A DNA stretch of 64,000 bases from positions 62,001 through 126,000 of the forward strand of contig NZ_BBXA01000027.1 in the NCBI RefSeq assembly GCF_001014975.1, in the 5' to 3' direction. The first letter of the stretch is position 1. The number at the start of each line of letters is the position of its first letter. Made by a program: the position numbers and the translations under genes. The stretch is from Novosphingobium sp. MD-1 (GTDB lineage Bacteria > Pseudomonadota > Alphaproteobacteria > Sphingomonadales > Sphingomonadaceae). This document shows, piece by piece, positions 18,188 through 26,231 of this stretch. The notes beneath the pieces were generated by a model. It saw only the letters and a list, made by a program, of their open reading frames with translations. It did not search any database and was not told where the DNA came from.

Positions 18188-19738
18188 TCAGGCGGCGGGC
18201 GATTTCGCGGCTTCGGCGGTGGCGCGGTATTCGTCGCGCAGCAGCCGCTTGAACAGCTTGCCCGTGGGCTCGCGCGGAAGTTCCTCGCGGAAATCGATCG
18301 TGCGGGGCATCTTCACCCGCGAAAGCTGCGGGGCGAGCCATTCGGTCAGCTCGGCGGCCAGCTCCGGCCCCGCATCGGCCATGTTCGCGGGCTGGACCAC
18401 GGCGATCACGCGTTCGCCCATGTCGGGATCGGGCGCGCCGATCACGGCGGCGTCGGCAACCTTGGGGTGATGCACCAGCAGGTTCTCGATCTCCTGCGGA
18501 TAGATGTTCACGCCGCCCGAAATGATCATGAAGCTCTTGCGGTCGGTGAGGAACAGATAGCCTTCCTCGTCCTGGATGCCCACGTCGCCCAGGCTCGTCC
18601 AGCCATGCTTGTTGGTGGCGTCGCGCGTCTTGTCAGGATCGTTGTGATAGCTGAACACGCTGCCGCCTTCGAAGAAAACCTGTCCTTCGGTGCCGCGCGG
18701 CACCTCGTCGCCGTTCTCGTCGCAGACGCGGATCGTGCCCAGCAGCGCGCGTCCGACCGAGCCCGGCCGTTGCAACCATTCCTCGCTGGAAATGAACGTG
18801 AAGCCGTTGCCTTCGGTGCCGGCGTAGTATTCGCGCAGCACCGGCCCCCACCATTCGATCATCGCCTTCTTCACCGGCACGGGGCAGGGCGCGGCGGCGT
18901 GGATCGCGTTCTTGAGCGAGGACACATCGTAACGGGCGCGGACGTCTTCCGGCAGCTTGAGCATCCGGACGAAATGGGTCGGCACCCACTGGCTGTCGGT
19001 GACCTTGAGCGTCTGGATCAGCTCCAGCGCCTTTTCCGGATCGAATTTCTCCATGACGACGACGGTGCCGCCAAGGCGATGCACCGTCATCGACCAGCGC
19101 AACGGCGCGGCATGATAGAGCGGGGCAGGGGAGAGATAGACGGCGTCCGGCCCGATGCCGAACGCCTGCGAGGCGAGCGCCAGCAGCGAATTCGGCGCGC
19201 CGATTGCCGGGTCTTCCGGCAGCGGCACGCGCACGCCTTTGGGCTTGCCCGTGGTGCCGGAGGAATAGAGCATGTCACAGCCCGCGCGCTCGTCGGCGAT
19301 GGGCGTGGCGGGCATGGCCGCGAACGCCGCTTCGGCGCTGAGATCGCCTTCTCCGCCGAACCGCAATTGGGGCAGGCCCGGATCAAGCGCGGCGACTTCA
19401 TCGAGAACGGGGGCGAGATAGTCCGAACCGATCAGCAGCTTCGCCCCGCTGTCCTTGGCAATATAGGCGATTTCCGGCGCGGTGAGGCGGCTGGAGACCG
19501 CGACATAGACCAGTCCGGCCCGCTGGGCGCCCCAGGCGACGGAGAAGAAATCGGGATGGTTCTCCAGGCAGATCGCGATCGTATCGCCGATCTTCAGCCC
19601 GCGCGAGCGGAACAGTTGCGCCGCCCGGTTGCTGGCTTCGTCCAGCTCGCGATAGGTGATGGTCCGTCCGCTCCCGCCCATGATAACCGCCGGTCGATCG
19701 GGATTGGTCCGGGCATGGAACGTCGGATGGTATTGCAT
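18188..19738 (-). CDS. AMP-dependent acyl-CoA synthetase
   Basis: A 516-residue ANL-superfamily ligase that activates a carboxylic acid to its acyl-adenylate and then CoA thioester. Motifs in order: LYSSGTTGKPKGV near residue 170 (P-loop), YAGTEGNG near 305, the hinge ISGGVNIYPQEIEN near 405, and the C-terminal PREPTGKLFKR with the catalytic lysine near 495. The length and GVNIYPQEIE form fit bacterial fatty- or aryl-acid CoA ligases of degradation clusters. It sits 51 nt upstream of the P450 in the same direction. The acid substrate is unknown. Confidence 0.88.
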   Translation of the reverse strand: MQYHPTFHARTNPDRPAVIMGGSGRTITYRELDEASNRAAQLFRSRGLKIGDTIAICLENHPDFFSVAWGAQRAGLVYVAVSSRLTAPEIAYIAKDSGAKLLIGSDYLAPVLDEVAALDPGLPQLRFGGEGDLSAEAAFAAMPATPIADERAGCDMLYSSGTTGKPKGVRVPLPEDPAIGAPNSLLALASQAFGIGPDAVYLSPAPLYHAAPLRWSMTVHRLGGTVVVMEKFDPEKALELIQTLKVTDSQWVPTHFVRMLKLPEDVRARYDVSSLKNAIHAAAPCPVPVKKAMIEWWGPVLREYYAGTEGNGFTFISSEEWLQRPGSVGRALLGTIRVCDENGDEVPRGTEGQVFFEGGSVFSYHNDPDKTRDATNKHGWTSLGDVGIQDEEGYLFLTDRKSFMIISGGVNIYPQEIENLLVHHPKVADAAVIGAPDPDMGERVIAVVQPANMADAGPELAAELTEWLAPQLSRVKMPRTIDFREELPREPTGKLFKRLLRDEYRATAEAAKSPAA

Positions 19739-19827
19739 CGTATCGGCATCCTTCTTCGCGCGGAGTCTTCGGGGACTCCTTTGCGAAGCACTTTAAGCGA
19801 TCGATTAAATTGCGCAATGGCTGACGA

Positions 19828-20298
19828 TCAGAATCCGAACGCGGAAAGGTTCTCATAATCGTCGGGCCGCCGTCCTTGCGGCCAGTGGAAGCGCCTGTCG
19901 GCTTCGGCAATCGGCGTGTCGTTGATGCTGGCGATGCGCCGCCGCATCAGCCCATGTTCGTCGAACTCCCAGTTCTCGTTTCCGTAGGACCGGAACCATT
20001 GCCCCGCCTGGTCGCGCCATTCGTAAGCGAAGCGCACGGCGATCCGGTTTTCCCGAAAGGCCCATAGTTCCTTGATAAGCCGATAATCCTGCTCGCGCTG
20101 CCACTTGGCGGTCAGGAACGCCACAATGGCCGGGCGCCCTTGCAGGAAGGTGTCGCGGTTGCGCCAGAGACTGTCCGGCGTATAGGCCAGCGCCACCCGT
20201 GCGGGATCGCGGCTGTTCCAGGCGTCCTCCGCGAGCCGTACCTTGGTGATGGCGGTCTCTTCGGAGAACGGGGGCAGCGGAGGGCGGTGTTCAGTCAT
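19828..20298 (-). CDS. NTF2-like fold protein (DUF1348 family)
   Basis: A 156-residue protein with the compact NTF2-like alpha+beta pattern and DUF1348 hallmarks: [14 protein letters not shown] near the start, [15 protein letters not shown], then [30 protein letters not shown]. The family is common in bacteria without a settled function; related folds bind small hydrophobic ligands or isomerise steroids. The start at 20298 is chosen because it overlaps the stop of the upstream gene by 8 bases. It is co-directional with the acyl-CoA synthetase and P450, suggesting a shared catabolic role. Confidence 0.82.
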   Translation of the reverse strand: MTEHRPPLPPFSEETAITKVRLAEDAWNSRDPARVALAYTPDSLWRNRDTFLQGRPAIVAFLTAKWQREQDYRLIKELWAFRENRIAVRFAYEWRDQAGQWFRSYGNENWEFDEHGLMRRRIASINDTPIAEADRRFHWPQGRRPDDYENLSAFGF

Positions 20299-20929
20299 CG
20301 TGGTGTCCTTCCTGGGTGGCAATGCGGGCGCGGAGCGCCGCGTTTTCCGCTTCGAGCGTGGCAAGCTGATCGCGCAGCGGCTGGATGGCCAGTGCCACTT
20401 CGTGGTCGGTGTAGCGTGGCGTGATATGCTGCGGGCAGTTCCAGTCGAAGGCGCGCAGCCGCAGAACGAAAATCCGTTCCGGCTTCGCCTTGTCGCGCGG
20501 TTCGATCACTTTGGCTGTCAGTTCCGGATCGGCGTCGAGCGCCACCACCTCTGCGTGGGCATAGATTTTCATGCGCCGCCGACGGGGATAGTCCATGAGG
20601 ATCAGGGCAACCCGGTCATCGGCCGACAGATTGCCCAGGCTGATGTACTGTCGGTTGCCGCGATAGTCCGCGAAGGCAAGCGTGCGATCGTCGATCATCC
20701 GCAGGAAGCCGGGTGCTCCGCCCCGGTGCTGAACATAGGGCCAGCCGGTTTCCGAGGTGCTGGCCATGTAGAAGCTGTCGCGCGCGGCGATGAAGGCGGC
20801 TTCCGCTTCGGTGAAGCGATCGAAACTGCGATCCGTGCGGATATCGGTCCACATGTCGGCGCTGCCCATGGCGCGCTGCGCCGCGCGCACACTGGGCGTG
20901 ATCGCGATGTCGAGAAAGCCGTAAGCCAT
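20291..20929 (-). CDS. Pyridoxamine 5'-phosphate oxidase-like FMN-binding protein
   Basis: A 212-residue split-barrel protein. The stretch [44 protein letters not shown] is interrupted here only for brevity: it spans roughly residues 52-95 and matches PNPOx-like flavoproteins, followed by [29 protein letters not shown]. The last 35 residues form a predicted coiled coil ([17 protein letters not shown]). It is the first gene of the leftward accessory operon. It may act as an FMN-dependent reductase or a flavin-binding partner for the P450 pathway, but this is inference from location. True PdxH function is unlikely given the family divergence. Confidence 0.75.
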   Translation of the reverse strand: MAYGFLDIAITPSVRAAQRAMGSADMWTDIRTDRSFDRFTEAEAAFIAARDSFYMASTSETGWPYVQHRGGAPGFLRMIDDRTLAFADYRGNRQYISLGNLSADDRVALILMDYPRRRRMKIYAHAEVVALDADPELTAKVIEPRDKAKPERIFVLRLRAFDWNCPQHITPRYTDHEVALAIQPLRDQLATLEAENAALRARIATQEGHHDD

Positions 20930-20942
20930 GGGAACCCCCGTT

Positions 20943-20962
20943 CGCCGGCCCTGTCGCCGGCG
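20943..20962. promoter_or_regulatory. Inverted repeat in the divergent promoter region
   Basis: CGCCGGC (20943-20949) and GCCGGCG (20956-20962) form a perfect 7-bp inverted repeat with a 6-base spacer, 14 nt upstream of the PNPOx-like start. It could be an operator or a leader hairpin of the leftward P450 operon. Confidence 0.35.
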
Positions 20963-20972
20963 TTGGGAGTCG

Positions 20973-21001
20973 TTGTACGCTCCGGAAACCTCTTTGATAA
21001 T
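20973..21001 (+). promoter_or_regulatory. Sigma-70-like promoter of the 54-codon gene
   Basis: TTGTAC (20973-20978), a 17-base spacer and GATAAT (20996-21001) match the vegetative promoter pattern well. Transcription would begin near 21006-21009, leaving a leader of less than 10 nt before the ATG at 21016. Confidence 0.55.
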
Positions 21002-21015
21002 CAGCCAGGAAAGGA

Positions 21016-21180
21016 ATGTATTCTTCCGATTTATGGAAGAACATCCCGGTGGCCTCGGGTGTAACGCCGGCGGAGGGCTGTCAGAAGGAACAGGCTCAAG
21101 GCAAGGACGATACGAACGCCAAAGAAAAAGGCGACGTCACCGCCGCCTTTTTCCGCACCCTCTCCAAGATGCTTCTTTAA
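21016..21180 (+). CDS. Small protein, 54 residues, unknown function
   Basis: An ATG at 21016 directly preceded by AGGAAAGGA opens a 54-codon frame to TAA at 21180. The protein is MYSSDLWKNIPVASG followed by a charged, Gln/Lys/Asp-rich middle (QKEQAQGKDD) and a C-terminus AAFFRTLSKMLL. It has no signal peptide or membrane helix and one cysteine (residue 22). Support comes from the ribosome site, a promoter-like sequence at 20973-21001, and an otherwise empty gap between divergent and convergent neighbours. I do not recognise a family. Confidence 0.55.
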   Translation: MYSSDLWKNIPVASGVTPAEGCQKEQAQGKDDTNAKEKGDVTAAFFRTLSKMLL

Positions 21181-21195
21181 AACCGGGACGGCTTG

Positions 21196-21900
21196 TTATT
21201 CGGGTCCGCCGCGTCCTTCGGCCGGGTCGTTGGTGACAAGCAGGCCGCTCGCGGGCGTCTGCATGTAAGGCAGCGGGTTCACGGCTTCGCCGGCAACCCG
21301 AACTTCATAGTGCAGGTGCGGGCCGGTGGAACGGCCGGTCGAACCGACATAGCCGATCACGTCGCCCTTGTGGACGATCTGGCCTTCGGCAACGGCAATG
21401 CGCGACATGTGGCCATAGCGCGTTTCCATGTTGCCGCCATGTTCGAGCTGAACATAGAGGCCGTAACCGCTGAACCAGTCGGCGCGGCCGACGACGCCAT
21501 CGGCGGTAGCATGGATCGGTGTGCCAGTGGGCGCGGGAAGATCGATGCCCTTGTGGGCGCGCAGACCGCCGAGAACCGGATGGACGCGCAGGCCAAAACC
21601 GCTGCTCATCGAGCGGCTGCTGGTGACCGGGATCAGCGAGGGGATGGAAACCGGGCCGGAGCGGCGCACGGGCGCTGCGGTCGACGAACCGGTATCGAGA
21701 GCCTGCCAGCTGGCGAAAAGCTGGTGAAATTCCTCGTCGCCGTTGTCCGAAGCGCCGGTCTTGGCGGCTTCCGCGGCGCGGAGCGGAGCGGCGATATCGG
21801 CGGCAGCGGCGCTGTTGGCAAGAGCCGGAGCGGCCGAGAAAGCGAAGGTTACGGCAGCGAGAGCACCGAAGACCGACTGGAAGGTTTTGTTTTGCGACAT
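21196..21900 (-). CDS. M23-family (LytM-like) peptidoglycan endopeptidase
   Basis: A 234-residue periplasmic zinc peptidase or amidase activator of the LytM/M23 type, acting on peptidoglycan cross-bridges. It has a Sec signal peptide (AAVTFAFSAAPALA, cleavage near residue 29) and a C-terminal M23 domain with SGFGLRVHPVLGGLRAHKGIDLPAPTGTPI, in which His and Asp bind zinc, and the HLH motif in TGPHLHYEVRV near residue 200. No LysM domain or coiled coil is present. Because the family metal ligands are complete, enzymatic activity is likely. It is monocistronic, convergent with the small gene. Confidence 0.88.
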   Translation of the reverse strand: MSQNKTFQSVFGALAAVTFAFSAAPALANSAAAADIAAPLRAAEAAKTGASDNGDEEFHQLFASWQALDTGSSTAAPVRRSGPVSIPSLIPVTSSRSMSSGFGLRVHPVLGGLRAHKGIDLPAPTGTPIHATADGVVGRADWFSGYGLYVQLEHGGNMETRYGHMSRIAVAEGQIVHKGDVIGYVGSTGRSTGPHLHYEVRVAGEAVNPLPYMQTPASGLLVTNDPAEGRGGPE

Positions 21901-22093
21901 TACGACCCGAACAACCCTTTTATCCGATCCGCAGGAAGGCGTAGCGCCTCTGTCCGGATCACGATTTTCCCCAGTACAATTCTGCCCTCAGGCCGCAGAC
22001 AGGCATTGCCCGCTGCCATCGGTTCTTGTGTCAGAGTTGGTCGGAAGCCCCCCCGCCATCTCGTGAAGCAAGGGGTAGAGGGGGGTGTTGCGG

Positions 22094-22891
22094 TTAGGCA
22101 ACCCCTTCCAGGAAATCATACGATAAACCGGCTGATCGACGCGCCGAGTCGTTGAACGGTGGCTTAACAGTGCCGCGGAAATGCCGCGCAACCAGCGTTC
22201 GCCACAAGTCTGGCGGTGATTCATCCCGTTCTTCGCAGACTTGCGCGAAATGCGATGTGCCGAAGCGCACATGGCGAATTTCATCGGCCAGGATGCGGGA
22301 CAGGATGCGCGCGCTGCGTTCATCGCCCGCGGCGGTGAAGCGTTCGATCGTCGTCGGCGTCACATCCAGCCCGCGCGCTTCCAGCACCATGGGCACCACG
22401 GCCAGGCGCGCGGCGATATCGTGCGCCGTCTCGCGCGCGGCGTCCCACAGGCCGTCGTGGGCGGGCATCGCGCCATAGAAGCTGCCCAGCGTGCGCAGCC
22501 GCCGGGCGAGCAGGGCGTGGTGCATCGCTTCGTCGGCGGCCACCGACAGCCAATCCGAGACAAACTGCGGACCCCGCTCCGCGCCGAACCGCCCGGCGGC
22601 GTCCAGCGCCAGATCGATCGCGACGAATTCGATATGCGCCAGCGCGTGGAGCAGGGCGATGCGGCCGCGTTCCGATCCGCCGCGTCCGCGCTTGGGCATG
22701 GCGTTGGGCGGCAGCAGGACGGGGGCAGCAGGCCGGGCCGGCATCTCGGGCATCGCGGCCTCGAAGCGGAACGCCAGCCGCCCCGCCGCCCAGTCGCGGG
22801 CCACGGCCCGGGTGGCCATGACCTTGGCGTCGGGCGCGGCGGTCAGCATGGCCGCGCGGATCGCGGCGGCAACGCTCGGGCGATCGGCCAT
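22094..22891 (-). CDS. DUF455 ferritin-like protein
   Basis: A 265-residue all-alpha protein of the DUF455 family, a ferritin-like four-helix bundle related to diiron hydroxylases such as MiaE. The probable metal ligands are in ALAHIEFVAIDLALD, AADEAMHHALLARRL and LADEIRHVRFG, giving the E..EXXH arrangement. The substrate and physiological role are unsettled. Its ATG shares bases with the bcp stop (TGATG), so glnE-bcp-DUF455 is one leftward coupled operon. Confidence 0.85.
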   Translation of the reverse strand: MADRPSVAAAIRAAMLTAAPDAKVMATRAVARDWAAGRLAFRFEAAMPEMPARPAAPVLLPPNAMPKRGRGGSERGRIALLHALAHIEFVAIDLALDAAGRFGAERGPQFVSDWLSVAADEAMHHALLARRLRTLGSFYGAMPAHDGLWDAARETAHDIAARLAVVPMVLEARGLDVTPTTIERFTAAGDERSARILSRILADEIRHVRFGTSHFAQVCEERDESPPDLWRTLVARHFRGTVKPPFNDSARRSAGLSYDFLEGVA

Positions 22892-23364
22892 CAGAGCGCC
22901 TTGGCGGCGGCGAGCACCTCCTCGGCGTGTCCCTTGACCTTCACCTTGTTCCAGACCCGCGCGATCCGGCCGTCCACACCGACCAGGTAGGTCGTGCGCT
23001 CCATGCCCATGTAGGTGCGGCCGTACATCGACTTTTCGGTCCAGATTCCCAGGGCATCGGAGAGGCCGCCTTCCTCGGCATCGGAGGCGAGCGGCGCGGC
23101 GAGGCCGTGCTTCTCGATGAACTTCGCGTGCTTCTTGGGCGGGTCCTTGCTCACGCCCAGCAGCGCCACGCCGGTGGCGTCGAATTCGCCGGCCAGCGCG
23201 GAGAAATCCTTGTTCTCGGTGGTGCAGCCGGGGGTATCGTCCTTGGGGTAGAAGAACAGCACCAGCTTGCGGCCCGCGAAATCGGACGTGCGCACCGTGC
23301 CGCCATCGGGCGTGGTCAGGGCCATGTCAGGCAGGGCATCGCCCGGGCCGGGTCTCTCGCTCAT
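22891..23364 (-). CDS. bcp: Thioredoxin-dependent peroxiredoxin, BCP/PrxQ family (1-Cys type)
   Basis: A 157-residue cytoplasmic peroxidase that reduces hydrogen and organic peroxides. The active-site segment FFYPKDDTPGCTTENKDF near residue 45 carries the peroxidatic Cys, Thr and Pro of the family. Many BCPs have a resolving cysteine five residues later (GCTxEAC); here that position is Asp, and I see no other Cys in the protein, so it should use an external thiol. The ATG at 23364 overlaps the glnE stop as ATGA. Confidence 0.9.
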   Translation of the reverse strand: MSERPGPGDALPDMALTTPDGGTVRTSDFAGRKLVLFFYPKDDTPGCTTENKDFSALAGEFDATGVALLGVSKDPPKKHAKFIEKHGLAAPLASDAEEGGLSDALGIWTEKSMYGRTYMGMERTTYLVGVDGRIARVWNKVKVKGHAEEVLAAAKAL

Positions 23365-26069
23365 TCCTCGATCTCCAGTTCTTCGTCGAACATCTGCTGC
23401 CACGCGGCGGCGATGCGCTGCCGCGCCTGCCGCACTGCGTCAAGCAGCGCGTTCCAGTCACCGCCGCCACTTTCCAGGCAGCAAGCGTTGGCGACGATAC
23501 AGCGGCTCGCCTCGGGCGGGAACATGCCATCGGGGGCGACCAGCCGCACCACGATCAGCAGGCGCACCAGCAGATCATAGGCCGCGCGCAGATCGGGGGG
23601 CAGCAGGCCGGCGGCGGAAAGCGCCTCGATCGCGCGGCCCAGATCCGGGTCCAGCCCCGCGTGCTCGCGCAGTTGCAGATAGTGGACGATGAACTCCAGG
23701 TCGACCAGCCCGCCACGCGCCAGCTTGACGTCGAGCGGCCCCTTGGGCGGCTTGTGCTTCGCCATCTCGCCCCGCATGTGCAGCACGTCCTCGCGCAGCT
23801 TTGCGGCATCGCGCGGGGCGTGCAGCACCGTGTCGATGATCGCGTGCAGTTCCGCCCGGTCGTCTGCGGTGCCGAACAGCGGGCGGGCGCGGCACAGCGC
23901 CATGTGTTCCCAGGTCCAGGCGTCTTCGCGCTGGTAGCGCTCGAAGCTGTCGAGGCTGACCGCGATTGGCCCCTGCGCGCCCGACGGCCGCAGCCGCGTA
24001 TCGACTTCGTAGAGCGCGCCCGCCGCCGTCGGCACGGAGAGCGCGGCGATGACCCGCTGCGCCAGCCGGTTGTAGTACAACGTGCCGCCCAGCGGCCGCC
24101 TTCCGTCGCTTTCGCGCATGTGGTCGCCGCTGAACAGGAACACCAGGTCCAGGTCCGAGGCGTGCGTCAGCGCGGCGCCGCCCAGCCGGCCAAGGCCGAG
24201 GATCACCAGCCGGCTGTCCGGAACCGCGCCATGATTCGTCGTGAATTCGCTGACGGCGGCCGCGCCCAGCACCTCGATCGCGGCTTCGGCCACGCGCGAG
24301 AGCGCGGCGGCCACCTCCAGCGGATCGTGCTGCCCTTCGATCAGTTGCACGCCCAGCGCGAAGCGCAGCTCGCTGACCTTCACGCGCACCGCGTCGAGCA
24401 GGCGCTGGTAATCGTCGCCCGCCTCGCCGCGCGCCAGCTCGGCCATGATCTTCTCCACGCTGCCGGGCAGGTCGAAGGCGGAGCGGTCGATCAGCGTATC
24501 GAGCAGGTCACTGCGCCGCGCGAGTTCGTCGGCCAGCGTCGGCGCATGGGCCAGGATGCGCATGACCACCGCCAGCAGCCCGGGGCGCGCTTCGAGCAGG
24601 CGGAACACGTTGATCGCCGATGGCAGGCCGCCCAGCAATTGCTCCCAGCGCAGCAGGGCGCGTTCCGGATCGGGCGCTTCGGCCAGCGCGCGCAGCAGCT
24701 GCGGGCGCAGCCGGGCATAGGCGTTGCGCGCTTCGGCGCCGCGCAGGGCGCGGAACTGGCCGCCTTCCCACCCTTCGATGCGGGTGGCCAGCGCTTCGGC
24801 ATCGGCAAAGCCCAGTTGTTCCAGCTCGCCCACCAGCGGCCGGGCTTCGACCGCGACCGCGCCGGTCGGGGCATAGATGCGGATCAGCGCGTCGAACCGG
24901 GTGCCGACCGCTTCCGAAATCGCGGCCAATTCATTGACCAGCGCCTTGCCGTCCGGCAGTCCGTCGAGGCGGGCCACGCTGTCGAGCGCGGCGGCATCGG
25001 TCGGCAGGCTGTGGATCTGCTGGTCGGCCACCATCTGCAGGCGATGCTCCAGCACGCGCAGGCGGTCATAGCTGTCGCCGAGCACGCGGGCATCGCTGGC
25101 ATCGATGATGCCGGCCTGCGCCAGCGCGTCGAGCGAGGCGCGGGTGCCGCGCAGGCGCAAGGACGGATTGCGCCCTCCATGGATCAACTGGTGCGTCTGG
25201 GCGAAGAATTCCACCTCGCGAATGCCCCCGCGCCCGCGCTTCAGGTCATAACCGGGGCCGATCGCCTGCCCGCCGGCGTAGTGATCGCGGATGCGGGTGG
25301 TCAGGCGGCCGATCTCGGCGATCGCGCCGAAATCGAGGCTGCGGCGCCAGACGAAGGGGCGGATCGTGTCGAGGAAGGCCTGCCCCGCGGCGACATCGCC
25401 GGCGGCGGCGCGCGCGCGGATGAAGGCGGCGCGTTCCCACGCCAGCGCGCTCGATTCGTAATGCGTGATCGCGGCTTCGAAGGGCAGGGCGAGCGGGCTG
25501 ACTTCCGACGCTGGGCGCAGGCGCAAGTCGATCCGGAACACATAGCCATCGGCGTTCACGGTGGAGAGGATTTCGACGATCGCCCGCGCCACGCGTTGCG
25601 CGGCTTCGCCCGGCTCGTCGCGATCGCGGCGGGGCAGGGTGAGCGGATCGTAGAGCAGGATGGGATCGATGTCGGACGAATAGTTGAGTTCGCCCGCGCC
25701 GTGCTTGCCCAGCGCGATCGCGGAAAAGCCGCGCGGCTCGGCATCGGGCGCACGGCGCCGGATCGCGGCCGCGATGGCGGCGTCCAGCGCGCGGTCGGCA
25801 AACGAGGAAAGCTCGCCCACCACCCGCTCCAGCGGCAGGGCGCCGGCAAGATCGCCGATCCCCAGCGCCAGCGCCAGCGCTAGCCGCTCGCGCCGGAGCG
25901 CGACCCCGGTATCGTCGATGCCCTCGCCCATGGCCGTGGCGGCGGCTATGGCATCCTCGATCCGGCCGGCGGCGAGCAGGGCTTCGATGTCCGGCAAGCG
26001 GTCCAGCGCGCGGCACAGGAACGGGGCATGATCGCGTGCGCGCCCGATCGCATCTTGCCAGTCCGTCAT
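23361..26069 (-). CDS. glnE: Bifunctional glutamine synthetase adenylyltransferase/deadenylylase
   Basis: A 902-residue regulator that adenylylates glutamine synthetase when nitrogen is plentiful and removes AMP when it is scarce, under PII control. It has two nucleotidyltransferase domains: the N-terminal (deadenylylase) with YSSDIDPILLYDP near residue 150, and the C-terminal with THASDLDLVFLFSGD near residue 640. A helical linker and C-terminal helical domain complete the usual layout. It heads the glnE-bcp-DUF455 operon. The first ATG gives MTDWQDAIGRAR, consistent with the family. Confidence 0.94.
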   Translation of the reverse strand: MTDWQDAIGRARDHAPFLCRALDRLPDIEALLAAGRIEDAIAAATAMGEGIDDTGVALRRERLALALALGIGDLAGALPLERVVGELSSFADRALDAAIAAAIRRRAPDAEPRGFSAIALGKHGAGELNYSSDIDPILLYDPLTLPRRDRDEPGEAAQRVARAIVEILSTVNADGYVFRIDLRLRPASEVSPLALPFEAAITHYESSALAWERAAFIRARAAAGDVAAGQAFLDTIRPFVWRRSLDFGAIAEIGRLTTRIRDHYAGGQAIGPGYDLKRGRGGIREVEFFAQTHQLIHGGRNPSLRLRGTRASLDALAQAGIIDASDARVLGDSYDRLRVLEHRLQMVADQQIHSLPTDAAALDSVARLDGLPDGKALVNELAAISEAVGTRFDALIRIYAPTGAVAVEARPLVGELEQLGFADAEALATRIEGWEGGQFRALRGAEARNAYARLRPQLLRALAEAPDPERALLRWEQLLGGLPSAINVFRLLEARPGLLAVVMRILAHAPTLADELARRSDLLDTLIDRSAFDLPGSVEKIMAELARGEAGDDYQRLLDAVRVKVSELRFALGVQLIEGQHDPLEVAAALSRVAEAAIEVLGAAAVSEFTTNHGAVPDSRLVILGLGRLGGAALTHASDLDLVFLFSGDHMRESDGRRPLGGTLYYNRLAQRVIAALSVPTAAGALYEVDTRLRPSGAQGPIAVSLDSFERYQREDAWTWEHMALCRARPLFGTADDRAELHAIIDTVLHAPRDAAKLREDVLHMRGEMAKHKPPKGPLDVKLARGGLVDLEFIVHYLQLREHAGLDPDLGRAIEALSAAGLLPPDLRAAYDLLVRLLIVVRLVAPDGMFPPEASRCIVANACCLESGGGDWNALLDAVRQARQRIAAAWQQMFDEELEIEE

Positions 26070-26231
26070 CGTCTCTGCGCCCCCTCGTCGCGGTGTCTCC
26101 CCGCGATGCCCCGTGATGGCGACGCGATCAAGCGAGCGCGTGCCTTGCGCGCCTTTCCGCGCTCTGCCAAGGTCCGCGCATTACGCGCCGGAGGGGCTCT
26201 GGCGCAGGATCGATTTTCGAAAGGTTGCTCA

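Noticed and set aside
16802..19858. A 1018-codon open frame on the plus strand
   Set aside because: It lies antisense to the P450 and acyl-CoA synthetase genes, whose motifs are complete. High GC content creates long antisense frames; the translation has His/Arg-rich low-complexity content and no domain.
23661..25883. A 740-codon plus-strand frame
   Set aside because: Antisense to glnE, whose two nucleotidyltransferase motifs are clear.
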